A stretch of DNA of 64,000 nt from Erwinia billingiae Eb661 (lineage in GTDB: Bacteria; Pseudomonadota; Gammaproteobacteria; Enterobacterales; Enterobacteriaceae). The notes below the pieces were generated by a model. The model worked only from the letters and a program-made list of their open reading frames with translations. It was not told the DNA's origin and searched no databases. A program made the translations under genes and the position numbers. Positions within the stretch are counted from its first letter, which is position 1, and the number at the start of each line of letters is the position of its first letter. Below, one piece after another: positions 1 to 10,385 of this stretch. The stretch is from contig NC_014306.1 in NCBI RefSeq assembly GCF_000196615.1, forward strand, positions 5,022,001-5,086,000, in the 5' to 3' direction.

Positions 1-33
1 TGGAACCCACCGACCGCGAAGATCAAGGGGCAT

Positions 34-58
34 AAAAAAACCGTCATTACTGACGGCT
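34..58 (-). terminator. Intrinsic terminator of the chemotaxis receptor gene
   Basis: A perfect 6-bp stem (CCGTCA / TGACGG, 41-56) with a 4-nt loop is followed on the minus strand by a run of seven T (34-40). It lies about 45 bp past the receptor stop codon, so it probably ends that transcript. Confidence 0.8.
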
Positions 59-103
59 TATTTTGCGGGCCACTTACCGCCCCCAAAGGGGCGGCCATCG
101 TTG

Positions 104-2062
104 TCAGAACGTTTCCCAATTCGCTTCGCTGAGCTGGGTTGGGGTGATGGCTTTCGGGGCCGTTAGCGTTGAGCGCAGCGGTGCTGGCATCGCCGGGCCA
201 GGCACCTTGCGGCCCGCAACACCTTCATCGGCGGACAGGCGGAACACCGCTACCGCCTGGCTTAACAACATCGCCTGCTCTTCCAGCGAATTCGCGGCGG
301 CGGCGGATTCTTCCACCAGCGCGGCGTTTTGCTGGGTGGTGTTGTCCATCTCCACCACTGCCGTCGACACCTGGCTGATACCGCGGCTCTGCTCGTCAGA
401 GGCGGAGGTAATTTCACCCATAATGTCACGCACGTTGGAGACCGACTGCACGATATCCTGCATGGTCATTCCGGTATTTTCGACCAGCTGCGCACCGCTG
501 TTAACGCGATCCACCGACTCTTTAATCAGCCCTTCAATCTCTTTTGCCGCCTGTGCCGAACGCTGGGCCAGGTTGCGCACCTCGCTGGCGACGACTGCGA
601 AACCACGGCCCTGTTCACCGGCACGCGCGGCTTCCACCGCCGCATTCAGCGCCAGAATATTGGTCTGGAACGCGATGCTGTTGATGGTGGTGGTGATATC
701 GGCAATGCGCTTCGAGCTTTGCGAAATTTGCTGCATGGTTTCCACCACGTCTTTCACCTGTCGGCCACCGGTCTGAGCGGTGGTTGAGGCCTCAGACGCC
801 AGCTTGCTGGCGTGGTGCGCGTTATCGGCGTTCTGTTTTACCGTGGAGCTTAACTGCTCCATGCTGGCGGCGGTTTGCTCAACGGCGGCAGCCTGCTGCT
901 CGGTGCGGGAAGAGAGGTCGGTATTGCCGGCGCTGATTTCCGCCGCCGCATGGGCCACCTGACTGACGCCCGAGCGGATTTCGCCAATGATCTGACGCAG
1001 ATTATCGCTCATGATGCCCACCGCGCTCATCAGTTGCCCCAGCTCATCGCGGCGCTCGGTGTTCACCCTGACGCTCAGATCGCCGTTGGCGATACGCTCG
1101 GTGGTTTCCAGCGTGTCACGCAGCGGACGGGTGATCTGGCGGGTAATGACCATGGCGATAATAATGCCCAGCACCAGCGCGGCGAAGGTGACCGCAGACA
1201 TGGTGGTAATGGCGGTGGCGACGTTCTCGCGGGTCATTCTCAACTGTTTTTGTACCAGCGCTTCCACCAGCTTATTCATCTCCGCAGCCTGCTTAATCAT
1301 CACCGCGGCCGCGGCTTTCTGTTCCTGATACGCCGGAACGTAGGACAGCACGCTGGCCTTATAGCTAATCAGGCGGTTTTTCAGCGGCTGCAGCGTGGCT
1401 TCCTGCGCGGGCGTCACCAGGCTGGCAAAAGTATCCAGCGTCACCGCCGCATTATCTGCCGAGGCGCTCAATATCGCCGCCGTTTGCTCGGAAGGCCCGG
1501 CAATCAGGCCGCGCACGGCGTAATGCACGTCCAGCAAGGCATAGTCCAGCTTGCCCATCAGCACCTGCAACTGCAGATCGGCGGTCGGCCCCAGCTCTTG
1601 CTTCAGGTCGAGGAAGGCCGCTTCACTGGCCGAGAGGTTCCAGCTGTTTTTGATGCCATCGCGGGTGTTCACCGCGTTGACATAGTTGGACTGCGCCTGC
1701 TGGTAGGCTTTGACCAGCCCAGGGAAGGTGTTCAGCCACGCGCGGCTTTCGGCATCAAATACCGAGGTGCTCATCATCTTGTCGAACAGCCCCAGCGCGT
1801 CGGCGATTTTTTTCTGGCTGAGGGCGATCTCTTTCTCGTCAAAGAACAGCTGATACTGCTTCTGGCTGTCCAGCGCAGCGCTGATATCGCTGCTGATGGC
1901 GTGGCTGAAGTCGACCTTGTCGGTCCGCTCTTTCACGTTGTTGAATTTCTGGATGCCGACGGCCGCAATCAGCGCAGCCAGCAGCAAAACCAGGGCGAAA
2001 CCGGAACCGAGCTTCCTGCCGACGTTGAGGTTCTCGATGCGAAGTTTAATGCTGTTAATCAT
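104..2062 (-). CDS. Methyl-accepting chemotaxis protein with NWETF tether
   Basis: This is a transmembrane chemoreceptor signalling to CheA/CheW. The 652-residue protein has TM1 at about 18-37, a periplasmic region of about 250 residues, TM2 at about 288-308, HAMP at about 309-360, and a signalling helical bundle with the highly conserved hairpin tip near the middle of the C-terminal half. It ends in NWETF, the pentapeptide that recruits CheR and CheB in Tar/Tsr-type receptors. The periplasmic part is much longer than the roughly 155 residues of Tar/Tsr and suits a helical bimodular (HBM-like) sensor; the ligand is unknown. The ATG at 2062 was chosen over an upstream in-frame codon because the protein then begins with a short basic segment and TM1. 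It stands alone, with its own terminator and a possible sigma-28 promoter. Confidence 0.95.
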   Translation of the reverse strand: MINSIKLRIENLNVGRKLGSGFALVLLLAALIAAVGIQKFNNVKERTDKVDFSHAISSDISAALDSQKQYQLFFDEKEIALSQKKIADALGLFDKMMSTSVFDAESRAWLNTFPGLVKAYQQAQSNYVNAVNTRDGIKNSWNLSASEAAFLDLKQELGPTADLQLQVLMGKLDYALLDVHYAVRGLIAGPSEQTAAILSASADNAAVTLDTFASLVTPAQEATLQPLKNRLISYKASVLSYVPAYQEQKAAAAVMIKQAAEMNKLVEALVQKQLRMTRENVATAITTMSAVTFAALVLGIIIAMVITRQITRPLRDTLETTERIANGDLSVRVNTERRDELGQLMSAVGIMSDNLRQIIGEIRSGVSQVAHAAAEISAGNTDLSSRTEQQAAAVEQTAASMEQLSSTVKQNADNAHHASKLASEASTTAQTGGRQVKDVVETMQQISQSSKRIADITTTINSIAFQTNILALNAAVEAARAGEQGRGFAVVASEVRNLAQRSAQAAKEIEGLIKESVDRVNSGAQLVENTGMTMQDIVQSVSNVRDIMGEITSASDEQSRGISQVSTAVVEMDNTTQQNAALVEESAAAANSLEEQAMLLSQAVAVFRLSADEGVAGRKVPGPAMPAPLRSTLTAPKAITPTQLSEANWETF

Positions 2063-2153
2063 TTTTATTATTTTCCCGTGACCCGATAGCGTATGGCGGC
2101 GAGCAGATGGACTGCGCGTTCGCCAGGTATGGTGATCCACTTAACAGTTTTAC

Positions 2154-2181
2154 CTATCGGTACGGCAGGGCGAGGACTTTA
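2154..2181 (-). promoter_or_regulatory. Candidate sigma-28 (FliA) promoter for the chemoreceptor
   Basis: On the minus strand TAAA (2178-2181) and ACCGATAG (2154-2161) resemble the flagellar consensus TAAA-N15-GCCGATAA, here with a 16-nt spacer. It lies about 90 bp upstream of the receptor start. Class 3 flagellar control is usual for such receptors; the site itself is an inference. Confidence 0.45.
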
Positions 2182-2270
2182 ACGGCCAGGCAGGCCAGCG
2201 GCAGGCGAATCTTCTGTTCGCCGGGGGAATGCGCAGAATGAACAGGAACTCTAATTAATTAGCAGGCAAT

Positions 2271-2301
2271 AAAAAACCGACGAAGCGGACTCCGTCGGTT
2301 T
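2271..2301 (-). terminator. Intrinsic terminator of sodA
   Basis: An 8-bp inverted repeat (AACCGACG at 2275-2282, CGTCGGTT at 2293-2300) is followed on the minus strand by a T run (2271-2276). It begins about 28 bp after the sodA stop codon. Confidence 0.85.
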
Positions 2302-2328
2302 ATCGTCACGAATTAACGTGGCGGGGAT

Positions 2329-2946
2329 TTATTTTGCTGCTGAGAAAAGCGCTGCCGCCTGATCCCAGTTAGCCACATCCCAGAACGCCTTGATGTAATC
2401 AGGACGTTTGTTCTGATACTTCAGATAGTAGGCGTGTTCCCACACGTCCAGACCCAGAATTGGGGTACCGGATGCGCCAGAGATCGCTTCGCCCATCAGC
2501 GGGCTGTCCTGGTTTGCTGTGGAAACAACGGCCAGCTTGTCGCCTTTCTTAACCAGCCACGCCCAGCCAGAACCGAAACGGGTGGTTGCCGCTTTTTCGA
2601 ATTCAGCTTTGAACGCGTCAACGCTGCCGAAATCTTTTTCGATAGCCGCTTTCAGGTCGCCGCTCAGGGTTGTGCCGGTTTTCAGGCCTTTCCAGAAGAA
2701 GCTGTGGTTTGAGTGGCCGCCTGCGTTGTTACGCAGTGCTGCTTTCTTATCGGCAGGAACCTGATCCAGTTTAGCGATCAGCTCATCAACAGGCAGATCG
2801 GCAAACTCAGTCCCTTCCAGCGCCGCGTTGGCGTTGTTGACGTAAGCCTGGTGGTGTTTGCTGTGATGGATTTCCATCGTCTGCTTGTCGAAATGCGGTT
2901 CCAGTGCGTCGTATGCGTAAGGCAAGGATGGCAGTGAATAACTCAT
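2329..2946 (-). CDS. sodA: Superoxide dismutase [Mn]
   Basis: Cytoplasmic enzyme converting superoxide to hydrogen peroxide and oxygen. The 205-residue protein is nearly identical to E. coli SodA at the N-terminus ([17 protein letters not shown]). The metal ligands are present: His27, the His of NHSFFW near 82, and the Asp and His of DVWEHAYY near 168 and 172. The start at 2946 rather than 2961 gives the conserved MSYS start. It is monocistronic. In E. coli sodA is controlled by SoxRS, Fur, Fnr and ArcA; no such site was confirmed here, although the AT-rich stretch 3008-3032 contains a weak Fur-like palindrome. Confidence 0.98.
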   Translation of the reverse strand: MSYSLPSLPYAYDALEPHFDKQTMEIHHSKHHQAYVNNANAALEGTEFADLPVDELIAKLDQVPADKKAALRNNAGGHSNHSFFWKGLKTGTTLSGDLKAAIEKDFGSVDAFKAEFEKAATTRFGSGWAWLVKKGDKLAVVSTANQDSPLMGEAISGASGTPILGLDVWEHAYYLKYQNKRPDYIKAFWDVANWDQAAALFSAAK

Positions 2947-3142
2947 GTTCATCATCTCCATTTAATGGTGGGCGGCGCTGTTTCTGTTAGCACCGCGTAA
3001 GCAGTCGGATCATTATAGTTAAATAAACGATCCGTAAAAGGGTTATCAATGCCCCGACGTTTATAAGGGTTTACTGCGCAGCAGGCGCAGCGGCGCTTTT
3101 ATGCCCTTTCCCTGCTGGGATAAAACCAAACGGTCTAAGGCT

Positions 3143-4483
3143 TTATTTCCCTAATGCTGCCAACGATTTATCCAACGCGCCAACCAGCCAGTCGATATCG
3201 CTCTCCTGGAACGCCAACGGCGGACGCAGTTTCAGCACATTGCCATACGGCCCCGCCACCGAGGTCAGCACGCGGTTTTCACGCAGCTTCTCGGTGACAT
3301 CCAGCGCCAGCTGTTTGTCCGGCGTTTTGCTGGTTTTATCGGTCACCAGCTCGAAGCCGATAAACAGCCCGGCACCGCGCACATCGCCGACGCATTCGTA
3401 TTTGTCTTTCAGCGTCAGCAGTTCACGCAGCAGCTTCTCGCCGACCACGCGGCTGTGTTCCTGCAGCCCTTCTTCCTTAATCACTTTCAACACCGCCTGC
3501 GCCGCCGCCATCGCCACCGGGTTACCGCCGAAGGTGTTGAAGTACGGAATATCGTCGCTGAAGGAGGCCAGCACATCGCTTTTGGCCAGCAGTGCCGACA
3601 CCGGAATGCCGTTACCCATCGGCTTGCCGGTGGTGACGATATCCGGCACCACGCCATGGCGGGCAAAGCCCCAGAACGCATCGCCGGTACGGGCGAAACC
3701 TGGCTGCACTTCATCGGCAATAAAGATCCCGCCGTTTTTATGCACCACGTCCACCGCTTTCTTCAGAAAGCCTTTTGGCCCCGGCAGCACGCCGTCAGAG
3801 GAGAAAATGGAGTCGGCGAGGAAGCCGGCAAACTTGATGCCGTTGGCTGCCATATCATCAATCTGCTTCTGAATTTCAGCCGCGAACCAGTCACCCAGAT
3901 CGGGCGCGGTGACGCGATAACGATCGGGCGGGGACACCAGCCGGGTAGTGGTCGCCAGCGGCTGACCGGTGCCCAGCGCGGGCGAGACGCCAGACGTTAA
4001 GTCACTGGTGCCGTGATAGGCTTCCTGGCTGACGATAATGCCGGTGCCGCCGCTGTGCGCACGGGCAACACGGATCGCCAGGTCATTGGCTTCTGAACCG
4101 GTACACATGTACATGGCGCGGTCGATTTCAGATGGCATGGTCGCCAGCAGTTCTTCGGAGTAATCAAGGATACGTTCGTGAAGGTAGCGGGTATGGGTGT
4201 TCAGCTGCTGCATCTGCTGGTAAACCGCGTCGATCACCGCCGGATGGCAGTGACCAATACTGGCGACGTTGTTATAGGCGTCGAGGTATTTATCGCCGTT
4301 GGCATCCCAGAGATACTGGCCCGCACCTTTCACCAGATGGACCGGCTTACGGTAGAACAGACGGTAAGATTCACCCAGCACCTTGCTGCGTTTATCGGTC
4401 AGTTTACGTACATCAGCATCCAGGCCGTCGGCATGCTCGGCGCGAAAGCTGTTGGTGTCCATGATGGTCGAACGTGTAGCCAT
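3143..4483 (-). CDS. Class III PLP aminotransferase (AGXT2/ETNPPL-like)
   Basis: A 446-residue fold type I PLP enzyme. Visible family motifs are YLDAYNNVASIGHCHP near the N-terminus, CTGSEANDLA for phosphate binding, FIADEVQPGF with the PLP-ring Asp, and TTGKPMGNG with the Schiff-base lysine. The pattern is closest to the AGXT2 and ethanolamine-phosphate phospholyase branch of class III aminotransferases, so it may be a transaminase or a phospholyase; the substrate cannot be read from sequence. The ATG at 4483 has GGGAG upstream and gives the expected length. It is divergent from a DeoR-family regulator, which is its likely controller. Confidence 0.85.
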   Translation of the reverse strand: MATRSTIMDTNSFRAEHADGLDADVRKLTDKRSKVLGESYRLFYRKPVHLVKGAGQYLWDANGDKYLDAYNNVASIGHCHPAVIDAVYQQMQQLNTHTRYLHERILDYSEELLATMPSEIDRAMYMCTGSEANDLAIRVARAHSGGTGIIVSQEAYHGTSDLTSGVSPALGTGQPLATTTRLVSPPDRYRVTAPDLGDWFAAEIQKQIDDMAANGIKFAGFLADSIFSSDGVLPGPKGFLKKAVDVVHKNGGIFIADEVQPGFARTGDAFWGFARHGVVPDIVTTGKPMGNGIPVSALLAKSDVLASFSDDIPYFNTFGGNPVAMAAAQAVLKVIKEEGLQEHSRVVGEKLLRELLTLKDKYECVGDVRGAGLFIGFELVTDKTSKTPDKQLALDVTEKLRENRVLTSVAGPYGNVLKLRPPLAFQESDIDWLVGALDKSLAALGK

Positions 4484-4572
4484 GATAACTCCCGTTGCGA
4501 AGTGAGAAATGAACGGGCAACCCGTGCGCCCGGATACCTTCATCATGGCAAGTTTTTGACAAAATGCAACCA

Positions 4573-4598
4573 AATACACAAATACAATAAAATACACA
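4573..4598. promoter_or_regulatory. AATACA direct repeats, candidate DeoR-type operator
   Basis: Three AATACA units start at 4573, 4581 and 4591; the first and third extend to AATACACA. They lie in the AT-rich 174-bp spacer between the divergent aminotransferase and DeoR-family genes. Direct-repeat operators are common for DeoR-family proteins, so this is the best candidate binding site. Confidence 0.4.
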
Positions 4599-4657
4599 TG
4601 CAGCGACCGACGATGTCGGTTAGGCTATGCCCATCCCCACTGGAAAAGGACACCACT

Positions 4658-5434
4658 ATGCTGCAGGAAACCCGTTTACATCGCATTCGCGCGCTGCTGA
4701 CCACGCTGAATCACGTCAGCACCGAGCGGATCATCCGGGAGCTGGGGATTTCCAGGGAAACCGCCCGCAGAGACATTATCGAGCTGGAGGCCCTCGGGCT
4801 GGCGCGGCGGGTCCACGGTGGGCTGATTGCGCTGGATGCCGAGCCGGAGCCGCCGTTAACCGTCCGCAGCGAGGTTCGCGCGCGGGAAAAGCGTGCCATT
4901 GCCCGCGCCGCCGCGCAGCGGTTGAAGCCGGGGCAAACCTTGTTTCTCGATGCAGGCAGTACCACCACCATGCTGGCGGAAGAGCTGCGCACCATGTCCG
5001 GCCTGACCATCATCACCAACAGCCTGAATGCGGCGCTGAAGCTGTCGGCGGCCGAAGAGCATGAGACGCTGAATAATTCGGTGATTTTGCTGGGTGGCAG
5101 CATGCTGGCTGGCGCGCAGGAAACGCGCGGTGAGCTGACCGTCGGCGAAATCTTCCGTTATCGCGCCGATGTGGCGCTGATGTCGCCGGTGGGTATCGAG
5201 GCGAAAAATGGCGCCAGCAGTTTTCATCCGCACGAAGCGGCGATTGCGCGGGCGATGGCGCAGCAGGCCACGCAGCTGATATTGCTGGCCGATCACAGCA
5301 AACTGGGGCTGACCAGCCGCATGAATTATGCGGCGATCAAGGACATTACTGCGCTGATTACCGACAGCGGCGCGGCCAGCCTTCCGGCGTTTGCGGCGCT
5401 GGAAAAAGCGCTGCCGGAGGTGGTGCTGGCCTGA
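4658..5434 (+). CDS. DeoR/GlpR-family transcriptional regulator
   Basis: A 258-residue repressor-type protein. Residues about 1-57 form a DeoR winged helix (ISRETARRDIIELEALGLARRVHGG), and the rest is a DeoRC sensor domain related to sugar-phosphate isomerases (FLDAGSTTTMLAEEL, ITNSLNAAL, LLADHSKLG). The start at 4658 has AAGGA 8 nt upstream; the longer in-frame extension overlaps the divergent gene and is not credible. The effector is unknown. It probably controls the aminotransferase, which might mean a phosphorylated amine or amino-sugar substrate. Confidence 0.9.
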   Translation: MLQETRLHRIRALLTTLNHVSTERIIRELGISRETARRDIIELEALGLARRVHGGLIALDAEPEPPLTVRSEVRAREKRAIARAAAQRLKPGQTLFLDAGSTTTMLAEELRTMSGLTIITNSLNAALKLSAAEEHETLNNSVILLGGSMLAGAQETRGELTVGEIFRYRADVALMSPVGIEAKNGASSFHPHEAAIARAMAQQATQLILLADHSKLGLTSRMNYAAIKDITALITDSGAASLPAFAALEKALPEVVLA

Positions 5435-5442
5435 GCCGGAAG

Positions 5443-6261
5443 TCAGATCAGTCTTTGCGGGTGGGTGTAGACGGTGGCGCGGCCCGGTTTGCTGAAGCCG
5501 ACCAGCGTCAGGTTGCTGCGTTCGGCGACCTCAACCGCCAGTTTGGTGGCCGCCGAGACCGCAAACAGGATCTCAATGCCGCACATCGCGGATTTTTGCA
5601 CCATCTCATAGCTTGCCCGGCTCGATACTAACGCCGCGCCCTGTTGCCAGCCCGGCTGCTGGCATCGCAACCCCAGCAGCTTATCCAGCGCCACATGGCG
5701 ACCCACATCCTCGCAGCCGCCGACCAGATTGCCGTCGGGCATGATCCAGGCCGCAGCGTGCGTACAGCCGGTCAGCTGCCCCACCGGTTGGAAACTTTTT
5801 AGCTGGGATAAGGCTTCATCCAGACGGGCGATTTCAAAGGTCTGGCTGAACGGCAGCGGTTGCAGCGGTTTGCCGATTTCCGCCAGCTGCTCCACGCCAC
5901 ACACGCCGCAGCCTGTGCGTCCCGCCATCGCCCGGCGTTGCTCTTTCAGCCCCATAAACCGGCGGCTGGACAGCTCAACCTGCACCTCAATGCCGCCGCA
6001 CGACGGCTGGATCTCAATGCCGTAAATATCCGCCGGCGAGGCGATAATCCCTTCCGACAGCGAGAAGCCAATGGCGAAGGCTTCAAGGTCTTTTGGCGTC
6101 GCCATCATCACCACATGCGAGATGCCGTTATACACCAGCGCCACCGGCACCTCATCCGCCAGCCAGTCTGGCTCCGGGGTGTCCAGCGATCGACGCTGCC
6201 GCACCTCGACCTGGCTCAGCCCTGCGATCTCACTCACAATCTCGTCACATTTACTGCTCAT
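5443..6261 (-). CDS. fdhD: Formate dehydrogenase accessory sulfurtransferase
   Basis: FdhD moves sulfur from IscS to the molybdenum cofactor and is needed for active formate dehydrogenases. The 272-residue protein matches E. coli FdhD closely ([23 protein letters not shown] N-terminal block) and keeps the CxxC loop GRTGCGVCG that carries the persulfide. The ATG at 6261 has AGGTG upstream; a GTG two codons earlier is possible. It is divergent from fdoG, as in E. coli, and shares a spacer with two inverted repeats. Confidence 0.97.
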   Translation of the reverse strand: MSSKCDEIVSEIAGLSQVEVRQRRSLDTPEPDWLADEVPVALVYNGISHVVMMATPKDLEAFAIGFSLSEGIIASPADIYGIEIQPSCGGIEVQVELSSRRFMGLKEQRRAMAGRTGCGVCGVEQLAEIGKPLQPLPFSQTFEIARLDEALSQLKSFQPVGQLTGCTHAAAWIMPDGNLVGGCEDVGRHVALDKLLGLRCQQPGWQQGAALVSSRASYEMVQKSAMCGIEILFAVSAATKLAVEVAERSNLTLVGFSKPGRATVYTHPQRLI

Positions 6262-6304
6262 ATTCACCTGAAACCCATCCCACGGACTACGACCACATAG
6301 TTAC

Positions 6305-6357
6305 TGTGGTAATGTTTTAACCACAAGCGTTCAGAAAAGATTCTAAAGATTCTGAAC
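6305..6357. promoter_or_regulatory. Two inverted repeats in the fdhD/fdoG divergent promoter
   Basis: TGTGGT (6305-6310) pairs with ACCACA (6320-6325) across 9 nt, and GTTCAGAA (6329-6336) pairs with TTCTGAAC (6350-6357) across 13 nt. Both are perfect. They lie 55-108 nt upstream of fdoG and 44-96 nt upstream of fdhD. The regulator is not identified. Confidence 0.45.
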
Positions 6358-6412
6358 CTGTGACCGCCTTATCGCAAAACTTATTGAGCACTGTCGAAAC
6401 AGGAATGACACC

Positions 6413-9400
6413 ATGAATGTCAGCAGAAGAAGCTTCTTCAAAATCTGCGCGGGTGGGATGGCAGGAACCACGGCGGCGATGCTCGGCTTTATGCCGGAGG
6501 TCGCGCTGGCGGAAACGCGCCAGTACAAGCTGCTGCGCGCCCGTGAAACGCGTAACACCTGCACCTACTGTTCCGTTGGCTGCGGGCTGTTGATGTACAG
6601 CCTGGGTGACGGCGCAAAAAACGCCAAAGAGTCGATTTTCCATATTGAAGGCGACCCGGATCACCCGGTCAGCCGTGGCGCGCTCTGCCCGAAAGGCGCA
6701 GGCCTGCTGGACTTTATCCACAGTGAAAGCCGCCTGAAAACCCCTTCCTACCGCGCGCCGGGTTCCGATAAGTGGCAACCCATCAGCTGGGATGAGGCGT
6801 TAGATCGCATCGCCAGATTGATGAAAACCGACCGCGACGCCAACTTTATCGAGAAGAACGCCGCCGGCACCACGGTCAACCGCTGGCTGAGCACCGGGAT
6901 GCTCTGTGCGTCCGCCTCCAGCAACGAAACCGGCTATTTAACGCAGAAATTGACCCGCTCGCTCGGCATGCTTGCCGTCGATAACCAGGCACGCGTCTGA
7001 CACGGACCTACGGTAGCAAGTCTTGCTCCAACGTTCGGTCGCGGTGCGATGACCAACCACTGGGTTGATATTCGAAATGCGAATGTGGTGATTGTGATGG
7101 GTGGCAACGCCGCTGAAGCGCATCCGGTTGGATTCCGCTGGGCGATGGAAGCCAAAATCCATAACAAGGCCAAACTGATTGTGATCGATCCGCGCTTCAC
7201 CCGAACCGCGTCGGTTGCCGATTTCTACACCCCGATCCGCTCCGGTACTGACATCGCTTTCCTGTCAGGCGTATTGCTGTACCTGATCAGCAACAACAGG
7301 ATCCAGCGCGAATACGTTGAGGCTTACACCAATGCCAGCCTGATTGTGCGTGAGGATTACCACTTCGACGACGGGCTGTTCAGCGGCTACGACGAAGCCA
7401 ACCGCAAGTACGATAAAACCAGCTGGAACTACGAACTGGACGAGAGCGGCTTTGCCAAACGTGACCTGACGCTGACCCACCCGCGCTGCGTGTGGAACCT
7501 GCTGAAAGAACATGTCAGCCGCTATACGCCGGAGGTGGTGGAATCGCTGTGCGGCACGCCGAAAGCCGATTTCCTCTACGTCTGTCAGGTGCTGGCGGAA
7601 ACCAGCGCCAACGATCGCACCGCCACCTTCCTCTATGCCCTCGGCTGGACGCAGCACTCGGTAGGCGCGCAGAACATTCGCACCATGGCGATGGTTCAGC
7701 TGCTGCTGGGCAATATGGGAATGGCCGGCGGCGGGATTAATGCCCTGCGCGGCCACTCCAATATCCAGGGGCTGACCGATCTGGGGCTGCTGTCGCAGAG
7801 CCTGCCGGGCTACATGACGCTGCCGTCAGAAAAACAGGCCGATCTGCAAACCTATCTGACCGCCAATACGCCGAAGCCAACGCTGCCGGGCCAGGTGAAC
7901 TACTGGAGTAACTATCCAAAGTTCTTCGTCAGCATGATGAAGGCCTTCTACGGCGATAAGGCGCAGAAGGAGAATAACTGGGGATTCGACTGGCTGCCGA
8001 AGTGGGACAAAGGCTACGACGTGCTGCAGTACTTCGAGATGATGTCGAAGGGCCAGGTCAACGGCTACCTGTGCCAGGGCTTCAACCCGCTGGCGTCATT
8101 CCCGAATAAAAACAAGGTAGTGCAGTCGCTGGCGAAGCTGAAGTTCCTGGTGACCATCGATCCACTGAACACCGAAACCTCCAACTTCTGGCAGAACCAC
8201 GGCGAGTTTAACGACGTTGACCCGTCGCAGATCCAGACCGAAGTATTCCGCCTGCCGTCCACCTGTTTTGCGGAAGAGAACGGCTCGATCGTCAACTCCG
8301 CCCGCTGGCTGCAATGGCACTGGAAAGGGGCGGATGGCCCTGGCGAATCGCGCAATGACGGTGAAATCCTCTCCGGGATTTATCAGCGCCTGCGCGAGAT
8401 GTATGCCAAAGAGGGCGGCGCGCTGCCGGAGCAGGTGCTGAACATGAGCTGGAACTATCTCACGCCGGACAATCCGGCGTCAGAAGAAGTGGCGATGGAA
8501 AGCAACGGCAAGGCGCTGGCGGATCTGATGGACGACAAGGGCACGCTGCTGGCGAAAAAGGGCCAGCAGCTGGGCAGTTTTGCCCTGCTGCGCGATGACG
8601 GTTCCACCTCCAGCGGCTGCTGGATCTTTGCCGGCAGCTGGACCGCAGACGGCAACCAGATGGCGCGGCGCGACAACACCGATCCGTCCGGGCTGGGCAA
8701 CACCCTTAACTGGTCGTGGGCGTGGCCGCTAAACCGCCGCATCCTGTATAACCGCGCCTCTGCGGACCCACAGGGCCAGCCCTGGGATCCGAAACGGGCG
8801 CTGCTGCACTGGGATGGCGCGAAGTGGGTCGGGCAGGATATCCCGGACTACAGCACCGCCGCACCGGGCAGCGATGTCGGGCCGTTTATCATGCAGCCGG
8901 AAGGGATGGGACGCCTGTTCGCGCTGGATAAAATGGCGGAAGGGCCGTTCCCGGAACATTACGAGCCGTTCGAAACGCCGCTGGGCACCAACCCGCTGCA
9001 TCCAAAGGTGGTGTCCAATCCGGCCGCGCGCGTGTTTAAGGACGATCTGGCGGCGATGGGCAAAGCGGACAAATTCCCGTATGTCGGCACCACCTACCGT
9101 CTGACCGAGCATTTCCACTTCTGGACCAAGCATTCGCTGCTCAACGCCATTGCGCAGCCGGAACAGTTTGTGGAAATCGGTGAGGGGCTGGCGGGCAGGC
9201 TGGGAATTGTGGCGGGCGACACGGTGAAGGTGAGTTCAAACCGTGGCTATATCAAAGCCAAGGCGGTAGTCACCAAGCGTATTCGAACGCTGACCGTGGA
9301 CGGGAAACCGGTCGATACCATCGGCATTCCTATCCACTGGGGCTTTGAGGGCGTGGCGAAAAAAGGCTTCCTCGCCAACACCCTGACGCCAGTTGTCGGC

Positions 9401-9460
9401 GATGCCAACACGCAAACGCCGGAGTTCAAGGCGTTCCTGGTTAACGTAGAAAAGGCTTAG
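6413..9460 (+). CDS. fdoG: Formate dehydrogenase-O major subunit, selenocysteine-containing
   Basis: Catalytic subunit of the respiratory formate dehydrogenase, oxidising formate to CO2 at a bis-MGD molybdenum centre. The gene reads through an in-frame TGA at 6998-7000 (codon 196), the same position as the selenocysteine in E. coli FdnG/FdoG; both sides are strongly FdoG-like ([18 protein letters not shown]). Total length is 1015 residues. The N-terminus has a Tat signal (SRRSFFKI) ending in ALAE, so the enzyme is exported to the periplasmic face. [11 protein letters not shown] motif plus CPKG binds a 4Fe-4S cluster. It is first in fdoGHI. Automatic annotation may split it into two ORFs or call it a pseudogene. 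Confidence 0.97.
6998..7040 (+). promoter_or_regulatory. Bacterial SECIS element with UGA(Sec) codon of fdoG
   Basis: The UGA at 6998-7000 is followed by a short hairpin centred on AGCAAGTCTTGCT (7015-7027), with the loop at the usual distance from the codon. SelB recognises this structure to place selenocysteine. The sequence after the UGA (CACGGACC...) closely resembles E. coli fdnG/fdhF. Confidence 0.85.
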
Positions 9461-9488
9461 CCACATTAGCTGGCTAAGGGGAACGATT

Positions 9489-10385
9489 ATGGCTTATCAA
9501 TCACAGGATATTATTCGTCGTTCCGCCACCAACGGCTTCACGCCTGCCCCGCAGGCGCGCGATCATCAGCTGGAAGTGGCGAAACTGATCGACGTGACCA
9601 CCTGCATCGGCTGCAAGGCCTGTCAGGTTGCCTGTTCGGAGTGGAACGACCTGCGCGATGAGGTCGGGCATAACGTCGGGGTGTACGACAACCCGGCCGA
9701 TTTGACCGCCAAATCCTGGACCGTGATGCGCTTTTCCGAGGTGGAGGAGAACGGCAGGCTGGAGTGGCTGATCCGCAAAGATGGCTGCATGCACTGCGCC
9801 GATCCCGGCTGCCTGAAGGCCTGCCCGTCCGAAGGCGCGATTATTCAGTACGCCAACGGCATTGTCGATTTTGAGTCCGAGCAGTGCATTGGCTGCGGCT
9901 ACTGCATTGCCGGCTGTCCGTTCGATGTGCCACGGCTGAATAAAGAGGACAACCGCGTCTATAAATGCACGCTGTGTGTCGATCGTGTCACCGTCGGTCA
10001 GGAACCGGCCTGCGTGAAAACCTGCCCCACCGGGGCCATCCACTTTGGCAGCAAAGAGGAGATGAAGCAGGTTGCCGCAGAGCGCGTGACCGAACTGAAC
10101 AGCCGCGGCTACGACCATGCCGGGCTATACGATCCGGAGGGCGTCGGCGGCACCCACGTGATGTATGTCCTGCATCACGCCAACAAACCTCAGCTGTACC
10201 ACGGCCTGGCGGAAAACCCGTCGATCAGCCCGGCGGTAACCTTCTGGAAGGGGATCTGGAAACCGCTGGCGGCGATTGGTTTTGCCGCCACCTTCGCGGC
10301 CAGCGTGTTCCACTACGTCGGCATCGGGCCGAATCGGGTGGAAGATGACGACGATAACCTGCACGACAGGGAGGAAGACCAATGA
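9489..10385 (+). CDS. fdoH: Formate dehydrogenase-O iron-sulfur subunit
   Basis: A 298-residue electron-transfer subunit that passes electrons from FdoG to the cytochrome b subunit. It carries four ferredoxin-type cysteine clusters: [11 protein letters not shown] near residue 40, [24 protein letters not shown], and CTLCVDR with CVKTC. One hydrophobic helix near residues 256-278 anchors it in the membrane. It starts 28 nt after fdoG with AAGGGG as ribosome site, and its stop overlaps the fdoI start. Confidence 0.97.
   Translation: MAYQSQDIIRRSATNGFTPAPQARDHQLEVAKLIDVTTCIGCKACQVACSEWNDLRDEVGHNVGVYDNPADLTAKSWTVMRFSEVEENGRLEWLIRKDGCMHCADPGCLKACPSEGAIIQYANGIVDFESEQCIGCGYCIAGCPFDVPRLNKEDNRVYKCTLCVDRVTVGQEPACVKTCPTGAIHFGSKEEMKQVAAERVTELNSRGYDHAGLYDPEGVGGTHVMYVLHHANKPQLYHGLAENPSISPAVTFWKGIWKPLAAIGFAATFAASVFHYVGIGPNRVEDDDDNLHDREEDQ

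Noticed and set aside
875..2089. 404-codon ORF opposite the chemoreceptor gene
   Set aside because: It is antisense to an unmistakable receptor gene, has no recognisable domain, and reflects GC-rich codon bias.
6413..7000. Apparent premature stop making fdoG a pseudogene
   Set aside because: The TGA is at the known selenocysteine codon, is followed by a SECIS hairpin, and homology continues in the same frame.
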